In this document: piece after piece, positions 23,222-35,289 of the stretch
Layout: the number at the start of each line of letters is the position of its first letter
Position numbering within the stretch: position 1 is the first letter of the stretch
From: Kalaharituber pfeilii
Taxonomy: Eukaryota > Ascomycota > Pezizomycetes > Pezizales > Pezizaceae
NCBI GenBank assembly: GCA_015179045.1
Contig: WHUZ01000050.1
Span: 310,001-374,000 of the forward strand
Direction: 5' to 3'
DNA length: 64,000 nucleotides
The notes under the pieces: model-generated
Seen by the model: the letters and a program-made list of their open reading frames with translations, nothing else
Database searches by the model: none
Told to the model about the DNA's origin: nothing
Position numbers and translations under genes: made by a program

Positions 23222-26200
23222 GATGGCTATGGCTTATGGCGGTGTATTCAAATGAAGTCGAATTCTCCAGCTGCAGGGGACAGACACACCAAGCTGTGTA
23301 AATTCAGAGAGCGACCAACGAAACAATTAAGTTTCGTGCCAGCTGCGACAACTTTCTGAAAAGCGTCGGTGGATTGGAGAAGGAGGGAAGGCGGGAGGAG
23401 ATGAGAAGGCTGGTTTGGGTCCTATTTCTTCACTAGAGACAAGAGGAAGAGGGACCTAGGTTGGAGGGATGATCAAGGGATTTAAGTAGCATTGAGGATT
23501 AAATTCAGGTATCAGTTGTGACCGATACTGACAGACGCGGCATTCACTCACCTTGTTCGCCGCCTCCCCACCGCGCCGGCGTACGACCCTGCAATGTGGG
23601 TGTGTGGGTGTGGGTGCAGAGCTACATTGATAGCTGTTCGCCTGCTCCCTTCACGCGCGAGGCTTTCCCTAAATTCTGGCATAGAGACAGATAAGCAAGG
23701 GATGCTGCTCGGGAAAGGCGAAAGTTTCCAACCGGTAGGGAGGCCAACAGGTGGTCCTACCTTGGCCTAATAGTGGCATGCTGATATCAATGTGCTTGTT
23801 GTACATTTAACTGCCAACATCCACATCTCACTCTGCAATTACGAGTATAGTATCACAGTGGGGTGAAGTTACTCCATCTCACGAATGTTTAGCTATCTGC
23901 CCGTAGGACCATTCCCAAAGTCCACCCCTGTCCCATGTTCGTGAAGTACTGTCCTTCTTAGCTCCACATCCCCATCATCCATCAAGAGACAAGACCTTCC
24001 ACACCTTCCTGTCTTAAAGCTCGTTAAATTTGCTCCCCCGTTCCAACTTCAATTCGGTCGTTGGCTCGTTGTGCCACATAACCACCCCCTGTCATGAGTT
24101 TTCCGCCTTCCTGTTCTCCATAAGCACCCAAGCACCAACCCTTGTCTCAATACCGATGATATGCGTCCTCATTTAAAACGCCTTGAAGCCTTTTGGAATA
24201 AAAGCAGGCGCAGCCAAGTCAATCATGTTTCGGTCATTGGCAATGCCAGCCATGCATGTTTGCATCAAGCAGGTATCAAACTTCCCACCACAAATCAAAA
24301 CCAAGTAACACTAGTTCGCCTCCCCAACTGTCAGGAAAGGCAATATCTTCACAGTTCCTCTTGTAAAAATTCTCAACATCCTTCAGGTTTATTGCTGTAC
24401 TTTGTAAATGCAACCCATTCCTCACCACTAACCTCAGTAACTTGCACTTCACAGTGTGCGTTATGTACTCTCAAATCAGTACCCACTGCTTAAGCAAGTG
24501 TCCCATTTTTAGCCAACACAGTCGGCGAGTACCTTATCGCTGTAGTCACGTGGCGTAAAGAATTCTGTTCCGGTGACTATAGGAATCTCACCGGGGCTGC
24601 ACCAGTACCGCGCTATGGAGACAATGTAAATTTCGGAAATATTTGTCAAGCGCAGTAAGCAGACACTTATATTGCTTTGCCATGTGGTTATCCGGTTCAT
24701 GTCAGCTAGCTAGAAACTCAGGTTCACGATAAAGCGAACATATTTTCAGAGCTATATACAGTACATTTGCCTCTTTCCTTCTCCGTGAGTTTTCAGTTCG
24801 ATACTTCTTGTGAATCTTTGAGAAACATCACTCAGGATCTGCCTCAACCTCTCATCTAGTCCTGGGATACCATGACAATATCTCCGCCGCCCCTCTCGAA
24901 TCGACAGGCTTGATTTGGTTGGCAAAAATATTGGGCATCCTAAACTTTAAACCACTCAAAACGCATCGGGGCTGCCGTCAGTTCTCGAAACGACGCCGTT
25001 AAATACTTTTTACCTGCGTCCACCCAGTTAGTTGATGCATGCAACGTTGCAACGGTTTCTCCCAGCCAATTGCGAGGTACTACCAGTTAACTCCCTGCGA
25101 GTTCTCAGCCAACCAACTTTCTCTGTTCACTGCCCCATAACGGAAATCCTCCCTGTTTGCGACATCAACCCCGGTGCGCCGAGGAGCCAAGAGCCGTTGA
25201 TTTACCCTAGCACAATGCACATACATACATACGCATGCAAACGTTGCCTCCCCATAGTCGAGTGGCGTTTTCGCACGTCTAGACGTCGTAGCGGGCGAGA
25301 AATAGTGAGGGGACGCCTTAACTCGAATGAAGCCTTTTCTCCCCCAAATTTTTCGGCTCAAACGGACTCAACTGTTTAGCTTCAATAGGGTTTGAAATGT
25401 AATTCCATATACAGGTCGCCGATCTGAGTGCACCGCCCCCTGCAGCAGTGTCTGCTTCTGTTTTACTTCACCACACAGTAACATGATCATGACGAACTCA
25501 TACAGCGGTTACGTTTGGCCTAGGGCATCTGCATAAGCCAAGCCTTCCAAACCTTCTAGATGAAAAAGCAATAATGGGGTCGGTATCATGCACACATAAA
25601 TTGCAAAAAATAAGCAAAAGGAGTATGGCACAAGACCAGCCAAGGCTTAGTTCGGTGGTCAGGTTGCCTTATGCAAGTTTCAGAGGTCAATGGACTGTCG
25701 CCACCATACGGGTGCGGCCTGCAAAATTAAAAAGGAGCGGGTATAAGTATCTAGATTAAATCCTATCTCCTAAATCTACGGGAAGTACAAACCACACAGC
25801 ATGTACATTTATCCCAGGTCGATTCTATTCTTTTGGGCAGTTGTAGTTGTATCCAGTTGGATATGTAGTGCACGAGAATCCATTTTCATCCTTATCGGGA
25901 CTAGTAGTCTTTTGCAGCGCTTCTTTACATGTGGCTCCGAGATGCGAAGGAGTATGTATTTTCACACTAAGGACTAGCAACTAAAATTTAGGGGGTGTAG
26001 GAGATCTTAAATCCCATACAAGTGATACAAAATCTCGCGACAAAGCAGGTGGCGGTGAGCTTCATTGAACCCAAACATGCTTTCAGTATTCCCTGTTCAT
26101 CTGACCCAAAGCAGTACCAAGTTAAAACAAAAGCAAAATAATCGTTCGACAACGGTTGTACCAGACTAAATTTTGTTCGCAGTATGTCTCAAATCGATCT

Positions 26201-29200
26201 TCAGCTGCTCAATAGCCTGTAAGCTACTTATCCTCGTATCATATAGCCAGGCAAAACTTCTTAGCTCTCCGAAATCTGGGTTTATGAAAAAATAAAGTCA
26301 ACGTGAGGTGTTGTTCAAATTCGGGTGCATCATATCTAGTTTACCATCACAGAGACATTTCTACGGCCCATGGTATTTTGAGGCCGTGCGAATTTCAAGT
26401 TGAAAGATTTTCTGCCAGAATTCGTCAACTTCTGAGTAGACGGCATCCAATGCTCGTGACTATGCGTTGCATGGTGAGCACACGAGCGGTTGCCGACTTG
26501 ATCTTGAACTAAATTCGGTATGGAGCCACCTTATTGTAAGGGAACTCTTTGTTAGGTGGACCCTGAATCTTGACCCTATTCGGCAGTTATGAGATTGGGG
26601 TGGGTGGAGCTAGGAAATGTGGCTAGTGAGCTTTGCTATCCACAGTCATGACAGGGGCTGAAGAGTGAAACACATCCTCAGATGAGTATTATATTCTGAG
26701 CTCGGTACTATAACAGTGCTCCATGAGTGTTTATGTGATAATTTCATGCAACTAGCAATTGTTATGATCATATGGTCTGGTCTGGTGCTCCCATACATGA
26801 AGACTACTTGCAGGTATGGTACCCAGACGAAGTGCCAAGCCACAGATAGCGGTGGTACTAGCGAGGGCTGACTAGTGCACATTATTCGATAAGCCCAATG
26901 ATACCTTCCTTCTGTTTGATCAAAGATCATACTGTATGAACTGTACAGGGTAAGCGCTTTATCTTTTTTTCTCAGGCGTGAAACTTACACTTCTCGACAA
27001 ACATTGCAACTGATACGTCATCGTTCAATAATAAATGGTGTCAGTTGAGCGCGTTGTTAATATATTCATGATCAGCGATTCCCATACGCAGGTTGGCTAT
27101 CAGCTTTAAACAAAGGTGTGATGTGGGATTTATGGGGTGACATTTGCTACTGGTCCACTAATACTGAGATGTACCCATGAAGTATCTGATGCTGCCAAGC
27201 CATTGTGGTAAGATATGATAACAGTGGACACAAAGTTCCCTGTCGTAATCTTGAGAACATTACTTGATTTTAGTTCAGAGAGTTGATTTACAGTAGTTCA
27301 GAGCCGTTGACACACAGCGCATATCATGCGCTCTCCGGGCCCCGCGCCCGTGAGTGCAGTGCTCTCGAGCTCGAGTACTCTATCCCAGTAGAAACTGTAG
27401 GGACAGGGCATGTGCATGGCGGACACTAATAAATACATACCCACGAGTAAGCACGCGCTGGGGTTAGCTGCGGACTGAGGTAATCTGCAGCTGCTTACCA
27501 CAATCAGTCCTCGAAAGCTAGTCCGATTCCGAGGGAGCTAGGGTTTGAAGCCGAATTTGGGAGGCACGTTGGGCCGGAGTTTCATTGGCTGGGGCGGTAA
27601 TATTTCGTTTCTACTATAGCTTGTTAAGTGCAGGGGAGGGTGATAACCTCACCGAGGCACGCAATTATGCCTTTTTGCTTTAGTCGTCAATAACATGTGG
27701 CCTTAGCTAAGAGTATCAGAACTATGAAAGGCCACAGAGTGCTTCACTCCATCCAGAGTGGTCTCATGCCAGATCATGAGACTACATCCAGAGAACGCTT
27801 CACTTTATACCTTACAGTATTAGTCAGTGTTGGCATTGAATTTCTGCATAAGTCAAGCACAGCATTGCACGCTGGGCGTAAGCTTCCTTACTTATGTAGC
27901 AGGCATGCCCAATGGGTAAGTGCTATATCGAGGCCCTAGCGCAGAACCTCAATGTGCCTGGGGTTTCATACTCCAACGCATGCAGAGAATTCCATAGCAT
28001 AGGCACCTGCATGCGACACCGTACCGTCAACGGTCCATGGCTCCGGGTAGAGAATAATTGGCTGCATGGCTTAATATCAGACCACGTATCTCAGATCAGT
28101 ATAAGTAGTAGATCTTTCGCTGCGTACCTGGGTAACTGCTGCTTTATGGTGTGGTAGGTTCCAATTTCTAAAGAAAACAACGAGGATTTCCGAAACGTTG
28201 AAAATATCCTTCACCCCGTCAACTTCCGCACTTCGCATGCATATGATATGTAGCTCTACCACCGATCATCACCAAGTTTAGGTGTTTCCTCCGAGGGTTG
28301 AGCGGGGAGGGGAGTATCACTTAATTCACTCCCCGGTTTTGGGGTCAGCAAGAGCTATAACGACCCAAACTTTGATCCCTCAAGCTTAAAACTCAAGGTA
28401 ATAATGAATATACTATTGTTGAAGGCCAGAGGGATTAGTACATTATCCATCAACCATTCATGCAGGTAGGGGTCTACCGTCCACGCATCCCTGATCTATC
28501 CGTCGATAACGGTTTTATATAATGTTATGCCTATATATAGTTGGAAGTTATCGTACTTATGCAAAGAACAAATATCAAACCATGGTCATGCAAGGTCCAT
28601 GAGAAGTTTTTTTTTTTTTTTTTTTTTTTTAATATCACGGATCCGTTTCCAACTCCAGCTGAGCAAATAGGCAGAGGTATTTTTCTGCAGCACAAGTGTG
28701 AATCAAGTAAACAGCACTCGCAGCGTTTGATGAGATTCTAGATGCATACATACTTGTATCTAGGCACATGACAGGATGGGTGAAAATGATATGCATGAAA
28801 TCGGAGAATCTTGAAGCCCCAATGAACTGCAGTACTATTTTCACATATCGGCCCGCTGGTTACAACGGCTTTGATTAACGTAGCTCGAGCCAAGTGTTCT
28901 AATCAGTACTTATGATTAAGTCTATGTACTGAAGGCATGAGGCACGGATGCAGTCCCCGATCGTAAGATCAGGATCGCGGCCAGCATAATATGAAAGCGG
29001 GTAACGCTGGAATTACTATTGGTGCTCGACAGCTCGATCCGGCTGCATACTCATACAACTACATTCTAAAACACGTACGCAAATTCTCAAACAATCAGGG
29101 GCGTTCCGTTGTATCATACTACTCAATAGTGACCTAACTGTTCAGACTAAACTCAATATAGTATATAGGCACCAGAACTGTGTCGTAGCTGGATTTGGAA

Positions 29201-30185
29201 GTTCGTAATAAGTTGGATGGCCAATTGGCGGGCATGCCCAGACGGCTATGGAACGTTACAGCTCAGCGATGACCGGTTCGCGGGCGTAGTCAGAGTATAT
29301 AAATCACAAAAAAAGGATTGACCAATTATTGAGAAATTTTGGACAACTCGACCATGTACGGTGGTACGGCGGAAGTAGCGATCAGCTTCATCTGCTTCGA
29401 GCAGCTGGCTTCCGGAGAATATATTTGGCATGGTAGAGTTCTTCGAATACATATTAATCGATTCCATTGTAGGTATTATCAAGTGCTCAGTTGCACTGTC
29501 TCAAGTGAGGATATTGATCCGTGCGAAACTATACTTCTTGCTTGTCTAAACGATACTGTTCTGTCGGAGGCTGCAGGTATATGCAATGCATAGATATGCA
29601 GCCAATATTTTCGGCTTATTTTCGGCCACACAATCTATCACCATATCACTAGCGGCAAGCGAGTAATACCGAGCTGCTATCAATCGTCATTTCAAACGCA
29701 CGCAGTCATCGATACCACTGCCAATCCTACAGATCACTTTGCGAAAAAGGAAGGTCATTAAAATATCCCTTCCCCTGGTTATCAAATATATGAAAGGCCA
29801 CCCAATTTCAACACATCCCTGCCCCTTGCAAATACTCACGTGCAGGAACTTCATGGCTGGCATCTGCGGACACCAGGGCGAGTTAGGACTAGCCCAGTTG
29901 GGATTGTGAACGGTGAGGAAACATGTTGGCGCTACAGTTGAACTAGCGAGGAGTACCCCTGTCCGAATACATATTTTACTGGCTAGTACCAGTTCTGTTG
30001 CCGAAAATCGTATGCCATAGGATTTTGCCTATGCGGGAGGACCGTTGCTACTCTCAAGGCCAGTTTCGCTTAAACATTAAGGATTCTGTAACAGGGATTC
30101 TTGAAATGGCAGAGAGATACCACCTAGGGAAGTGTCACTATTTTCAAGGGGTTTGAGATACCCATATCTAAGGCTGAGAACTGTG
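23222..30185. other. Seven-kb gene-free stretch
   Basis: No supported gene. The first few hundred bases form the 5' flank of the permease gene and are locally C/T-rich on the plus strand. The rest has only short frames without motifs (24161-24493 and 25032-25379 are the longest). Apart from the tail fragment at 28.6 kb I find no clear transposon ends, inverted repeats or RNA genes. Confidence 0.5.
28607..28639 (-). mobile_element. Truncated poly(T) insertion with class B start
   Basis: About 24 T followed by AATATCACG, the same junction as in the class B copy at 34.0 kb, after which the match stops. No duplication is recognisable. It is either an extremely short class B copy or an old, cut one. 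Confidence 0.4.
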
Positions 30186-30300
30186 CACGTGCATCAATAG
30201 CCGTGGAGACATATGTTGATGATATGTTCTCGTTTGGTGTTAAGAATTAGTTGGAGAAAGTGAAGTTGTGGTTAGAATCAATGCGGCTTTAGTGACATCT
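30186..30300 (+). pseudogene. Possible Ty1/copia reverse-transcriptase scrap (TYVDDM)
   Basis: One frame reads AVETYVDDMFSFGVKN, a stop, then LEKVKLWLESMRL and another stop. YVDDM followed by about ten residues and an E-x-x-K-x-x-L pattern resembles the catalytic box of copia-type reverse transcriptases. The flanks do not extend the similarity convincingly, so this is tentative. Confidence 0.35.
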
Positions 30301-31634
30301 TAGTCTTGTGCGTGGGATTGGAATCATCTGTACAGGATTTTGCCACCGGAGCACGAATCCCCGAATGTGACAGACAGCCCACAAAATCCACTGTCAGCTT
30401 TTGTCCCCGATTTCTGATCTGACTTTGTTACAAAATACCTGGGAATATTCACCCCGATGAAACCCCTCGTATGTGTCCGAAAGGGACTCCATGTAGCTGC
30501 CCAAGGGCTACTGCCGCCTCGACGGCTCATAGTTGAGGCATGGTTTCTGGTTACGAGACTAAGTCACAGCCTGCGAATCACCTGCTGAAACCTGCATACA
30601 ATAGTGAAATGAAGATTTCAGTCATGAAAATCACAATCGAGAAACTACTCAAGTTCAGCACATCAGTTATTGTACGCGATGAATGCGCAAAGAAGGTGGA
30701 AAACCTCAGGAAGAGTGGGATAAATAACAAAAGAACAGCCCCTGTCATTAGTTAGAAGTGTGTTAGATCAGCTCTGAGCTGTTATGGCTGTTGGGTGGTA
30801 ATTATACAACAATTCATTGACTTGTATGCAGTTAAAATAATGTGTGTCTTACTTTTGTGTGTACAACCCATACAGTTGTTCTGAAGACTTTTCAACGAAA
30901 AGTCAACCTACTTGACTTTTTACCCCTTGTCAGGTGGCGCACATAATGCATGCATAGCTTCCGATTATTTTCCCCTACCCCGAGTGTTCGACCACAAGTA
31001 GGCTCGCCTCTAGCTAAGTACGTAAGACGTCTTAAGTTACGGTATTAATTCCTTCAGGTATGCTAAAGCTGACGCTTTACCCGAGATGGTAGCCTGTAAA
31101 GTATTATAGCGTTGCCACATGAGATAAAATAAAGTACTCATACTCTACATGGGACCCTGGTCATAATCGTCAGGCATATCTCGATCGATCGATCATATCA
31201 AGCTAGCTAACGTCGTGACAGGCGGGCATGTGGTAACATCGGGCAAAGAGGGATGGCCAGCGGGGTTCGCTGTCTTTCCTCTGTTAGGAAAGTAGATATA
31301 CATGATGTATTAAGTACTTTAGTTACTATCTCTGAGCGAAATGACAGTGAACTAAAGGGCTCTAGAATCAATAAATAGAATAGAAGCGAAAAAAGAATTA
31401 TTATTATGAAGACAAAAAACAATAAACCAAAATTAGGCCAACGATTTTTTTTCTCCTTCAAAGTACTCTATTGGCCGGGGCGCGTGCAAAGTTGGGGTTC
31501 GAGGTGGTCGACAGTGAGATATATCGACCCATGGATGTAAGTTAATACTACTACAGTAGTATTCGGCAATCACGTCCCATATCGGATGCCTCCAATTGTA
31601 GATTGTATTTATGGATTTGACCGACGGTGCAGCA

Positions 31635-31923
31635 ATTTTTTTTTCCTTTTTTTTTTTTTTTAATCTATACTCATTTACTACCCTAGGGACTATGACGAGA
31701 TAAAACATAGGAGATATAAACAGGAGAATAAACGGAAAATAGACTAACACACTAGGATGACAGAAAACATGATATGATCTAGACGGGCCGCTCGCTACCC
31801 TCCACCCATGCCAGTGTCTCCACAAGGATGTCCTCTTCTCCGTCCTTCCTCTTGGGAGGGCTAATCCAGATCTGACGCCTTTCCAGCAGATGGGCGGTGG
31901 TCTCTTCCTCTCTCTCGCACCAG
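31635..31923 (-). mobile_element. 5'-truncated Tad-like LINE, 289 bp, 13-bp duplication
   Basis: The identical flank CGACGGTGCAGCA lies at 31622-31634 and 31924-31936. Between them, on the minus strand, is the end of LINE ORF2 (WCEREEETTAHLLERRQIW), a 3' untranslated part, the hairpin CTCGTCATAGTCCC...ATGAG, and a poly(A) tail interrupted by G. This gives an exact small copy that fixes the polarity and 3' end of the LINE family here. Confidence 0.85.
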
Positions 31924-32121
31924 CGACGGTGCAGCACGGGAAGGCGAGCGACCCTAAGTAATTCGTAATATTGTACCGCCGGCAATGCATCACATATGAC
32001 TAGTCCTGTATACTACAGTGTTCTTGCACAATACAGATTCATCTTGCTGGTAGTGTAACTTGAGATGACAATCGTTGGACATTCCCGCCACCAGTGATGA
32101 CTGTTCGATCCTCACAAACTA

Positions 32122-32285
32122 CAGTCGAACCTCTCATATTGGATCCTGTCGTATTGGATAACCTGTCTAATTGGATCAACATTGCCGGCCTGAGCCAATT
32201 GGTCCGGTGACAATTATTGGATATTTGTCATTGCATAAAACTTGCCGGTCCCGCCCTTATCCAATATAACAGGTAGGTTCGACTG
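32122..32285. mobile_element. 164-bp pogo-like MITE, TA|CAGTCGAACCT
   Basis: The ends are TA-CAGTCGAACCTCTCATATT and the inverse AATATAACAGGTAGGTTCGACTG-TA. Internal TATTGGAT / CCAATTG motifs recur in both orientations. It is the same architecture as the elements at 11.9 and 41.9 kb but a different sequence, so a separate family. Non-coding. Confidence 0.8.
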
Positions 32286-32298
32286 TAGCAGCAGACAG

Positions 32299-32359
32299 GT
32301 TTTTTTTTTTTTTCTTCTTTTTTGTCACGTGACCCCGCATGTGTTCGCCATGGCAGGGC
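32299..32359 (-). mobile_element. Class B micro-retroposon beside a MITE, 12-bp duplication
   Basis: Poly(T) with a few C, then GTCACGTGACCCCGCATG and TTCGCCATGGCAGGGC. The flank AGCAGCAGACAG is repeated exactly at 32287-32298 and 32360-32371. It lacks the inner CAGCT segment found in other class B copies. It sits directly against the right TA of the neighbouring MITE. Confidence 0.88.
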
Positions 32360-33405
32360 AGCAGCAGACAGTTACCGTAGGAAGGTGTAGACTTTCTGTA
32401 TGTGTGTGAGTGTGTGAGTGTGTGAGCATGCGAGTAGTGTTTGCGTGCATTTCGTGGGACAGTTGCATTATTCATGAATTCATGAATTGTATCTGAATCT
32501 GTGCAGTCAGCATTAGAGGCCCGGACAGAATTGCGAATCCTGGCGACACGAACATGGATAGACATATTTGGGGCCCAGTTAAAGTTACCTAAGTGCTTAC
32601 CGATGTTGGCCATGCGTGCCCGCTAGCGCGCATGAACCCCATGGGGACAGAAGCTGCATGCATGATATGTCGTGCCTCCGAGCCCTTCCCAGCGGCGCTA
32701 ACCCACATGTACGTAAAACCTAGCAGGGCTGGAAAATCCGGGGAAAGGAAAAACGTACGTAAAAACATGTATCCGTGTCCTAATCAGGGAACGCTGGCTA
32801 TGTTGTTTGTAATATATCGAAGATCCCGCACCTCTCCACGCATGGGGATAGTTTAAAATGTCCAGAATTGGAGACTGTGAGGAAAAGCAAGGGGGTAAAA
32901 AAGGTATCCTTGGATTGTTTAGTTTGATATATACACACCCTACAGATGTATATAGGGTGCGTTATATTGCGACCACCTGCAGAAGTTGGGAATTCTCCAG
33001 TAGCTGTGCAGTATCAGACGTATCCAACGAGTACATTATACCGAAGGTGACGTCGGCATTCGGAACTTCACAGCACCCCTTGCCGCATAACTATAAACAC
33101 TCACAACTTTGCAGTGCTATACACATCTCCAGCGTAGAAACATGCAGATACAAGTTTAACTACCCCTAAAACCCTCATTTCCAAAACATTTATCGAATTT
33201 CGATGCCTCATCAGATTACTCGTAACTAGTTTTTATAGATAGGTACAATCTAATAATACTCTATGGTCCAAGCTCAAGCCATAATTTCCTAGATCAATCT
33301 CAGCCGGCCACCTCACTAAATTGGCATTCGATATCTAGGGCTGCAATAGCACAAACCCACGGTATTTCAATTCACCAGAATATTACGTCGTGTTGCTGTT
33401 CCATT

Positions 33406-33524
33406 CGATTCAGCAATGAGAGCAATTCCGGCCCCACTATTGCTGAATCGTTTAAATTTCTGGATAATTCGAGCTATTTACCAACGGTATACGGGCGCTG
33501 ATCCTGGCTGAACGATTCAGCAAT
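33406..33524. repeat. Cluster of inverted CGATTCAGCAAT motifs
   Basis: CGATTCAGCAAT at 33406-33417, its exact inverse at 33439-33450, and a direct copy at 33513-33524. Related ATTGCTGAAT/ATTCAGCAG motifs occur at 37.14-37.38 kb. It is probably the decayed ends of a small inverted-repeat transposon family. Confidence 0.5.
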
Positions 33525-34033
33525 GTGAGGAGTTACTGAATAGGACTTTAAACTGCTTCCTCAGCCACAACGAACCAAAGCCCTGTGTTGAAGACTCAGA
33601 TCTTACTAACAGGATTTCACGGTTGCACCTGTCTGTTTTTTTTTTTTTTTTTATATCATCACTCGCATGCCGCCCTGTGGTCTATGGCGAGATTACGTAC
33701 AAAGGAAAGTAAGGAAATAGGTAAGGAAATAAGAATAACAGGATCAGCGTCAATTCAATTCCCGACCCGGGGTAATAGTCTGGGCACGAGAACAGACCCA
33801 GGGCGGGAAGTCATTCTCTATGTATCCACCGCATGAGCTCCGCCACGGGGTCCCCTCCCTCCCTTGTCTCCGGTGGCTTGTATATCACTTCCAAGCCGCC
33901 CGGCCACCTTCTCTTCCAGACTCGTCCTGTGTCATATGTGCTGCGTCGTTTCCTCCTCTCCCCCGCACCATCTGCAGTCTGGCCCCTCCGCCTTGCCGAT
34001 CTTGTGCCTCCAGGCTCGCATGCCTTTCCCTCC

Positions 34034-34098
34034 TTTTTTTTTTTTTTTTTTTTTTAATATCACGTGACCCCGCATGCAGCTATTCGCCATGGCAGGGC
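34034..34098 (-). mobile_element. Class B micro-retroposon nested in LINE, exact 13-bp duplication
   Basis: Poly(T), AATATCACGTGACCCCGCAT, GCAGCTATTCGCCATGG, CAGGGC. TGCCTTTCCCTCC is repeated exactly at 34021-34033 and 34099-34111. Removing the 65 bp plus one duplication restores the LINE reading frame across the site (GGK-GMRAW), which proves it is a discrete insertion. Confidence 0.93.
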
Positions 34099-34315
34099 TG
34101 CCTTTCCCTCCGATCAGGCCCACCAGGGTGCGCACTCTGAAGCCCAGTCTCTGTAGTGGCCTATAGTCCAATCCCAGGTAGTTTCTTTCCCCTGCACGTT
34201 GAGCTTCGGCTAGTTGGCGCATCCTGCCTCCGTTACTATCTCGTCTTGGTATTGTAGAAAGGCTCCTATCTTTGCCGCTCTGTCTGCTTCCTCATTGCCT
34301 CTCAGGCCTTTGTAT

Positions 34316-34403
34316 CCTTTAACCCATATCACCGCTACGTATAGCCCTCCTCGAGCTGTCCTTTAACCCATATCACCGCTACGTATAACCCTCCTCGAGC
34401 TGT
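34316..34403. repeat. 44-bp tandem duplication inside the LINE
   Basis: Two copies of CCTTTAACCCATATCACCGC and the following 24 bases, starting at 34316 and 34360, with one mismatch (ATAGCC/ATAACC). It falls in the WVKGYKG part of the RNase H region and shifts the frame because 44 is not a multiple of three. Confidence 0.85.
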
Positions 34404-34586
34404 CCTTTGTTCCCATGCTCTTCTCACCATGTGTGCCGGTCCGTCTGGGGTCGGTTTTCCCTCCGCGATCTTCTATGTTGCACCTGTCACGCATGGGTGT
34501 CACCCTGTTGAGAATAAATGTTACCTGGGGTACGATGAAAGCGCAACCAAAAATATAATTTATTGACTTCTGTCATGTAATTGAAC

Positions 34587-34659
34587 GGGACCTCTCCGGG
34601 CAGGCCAGTCTGGGCTGCCCGGATGCAGGGGTATCGACAGGGGACTGTAGACTAGCCTG
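34587..34659 (+). repeat. Left arm of 73-bp inverted repeat around MULE remnant
   Basis: GGGACCTCTCCGGGCAGGCC to GTAGACTAGCCTG; its inverse lies at 36174-36246 with about six mismatches (roughly 92% identity). The span is 1.66 kb. The arm itself contains a near-palindrome CCGGGCAGGCCAG / CTGGGCTGCCCGG. It may be terminal inverted repeats or two insertions of one small palindromic element. Confidence 0.7.
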
Positions 34660-34740
34660 CCCGGTTGCAGAGGTATCTACAGGGGACGGCACAGGTCTTC
34701 AGATCGCATGCCAGGCTTATGCATATGCGTGAGAGGCGAT

Positions 34741-34791
34741 CTTTTTTCTTTTATATCGGTACTCGCATGCCGCCCTGTGGGCTATGGCGAG
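34741..34791 (-). mobile_element. Class A hairpin copy with short T-rich tail
   Basis: CTTTTTTCTTTTATATCGGT, ACTCGCATGCCGCCC, TGTGGGCTATGGCGAGG. The basal stem CTCGC:GCGAG is intact in the sense orientation. The tail is short and no duplication is clear, so the limits are approximate. Confidence 0.65.
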
Positions 34792-34800
34792 GTTTACGTA

Positions 34801-34932
34801 TCCCCCGCAGCACAATGAGAACCGCGGGCCCCATGTACTTAAGTTTTAGTTTAGTTCCTTTTTTCCTTTAATAAACCCTCGCCATAGCCCATAGGGCGGC
34901 ACGCGAGTATTGATAAAAAAAAAAAAAAAAGG
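34801..34932 (+). mobile_element. Short LINE 3'-end copy (class A hairpin and A-tail)
   Basis: About 65 bp of 3' untranslated-like sequence leads into CTCGCCATAGCCCATAGGGC, GGCACGCGAG, TATTGAT and A17. It faces away from the minus-strand copy just to the left. GGTTTACGTA to the left and GGTTTATTTA after the tail may be an eroded duplication (8 of 10). Confidence 0.6.
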
Positions 34933-35289
34933 TTTATTTACATAGGGAATAAATGAGAAAGAACAAAAGAACTAATTAACATGTATGAGACCTACGGCTC
35001 TCGCTGGTTTAAAAGCCAGCATGTACGGAGATCTTGTCTTCCTATTTCCGTCCTCTGTCCTATTCATACTGGTCCACTCTCAGCCATCGTCCTCCTAGCC
35101 TAACTCTCCCAACCTCGGTGGTTTTCTCCAAGTAGACTACTGTACCGTTGAGCTTGTCTTTTTCCTTTCATCGACCAGTATTTGTTGCCAACGGATCCCG
35201 ATTGTCTTCCCTAGATCCTTGTTAGCTGCTCCAACCATGTGAGAGGCGAGGTATGTTATTCAATTATCAAGCCATCTACATACAAGGAA

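Larger units (their letters stand above)
33634..34476 (-). mobile_element. 5'-truncated Tad-like LINE, 843 bp, 12-bp duplication
   Basis: GTTGCACCTGTC flanks both sides exactly (33622-33633 and 34477-34488). On the minus strand it begins within the RNase H domain (KIAEGKPTPDGPAHMVR) and continues with the WVKGYKGLRGNEEADRAAK motif. It then runs through LGLDYRPLQRLGFRVRTLVG and the zinc knuckle CRWCGGEEETTQHIW, a 3' untranslated region, and the hairpin CTCGCCATAGACCACAGGGC...GCGAG with poly(A). A class B micro-retroposon is nested in it (34034-34098), and a 44-bp segment is tandemly duplicated. The reading frame is largely preserved apart from these, so it is younger than the 16-17.8 kb copy. 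Confidence 0.88.

Noticed and set aside
29339..29593. 84-codon Cys-containing frame
   Set aside because: No family resemblance, no intron partners, surrounded by random-looking sequence.
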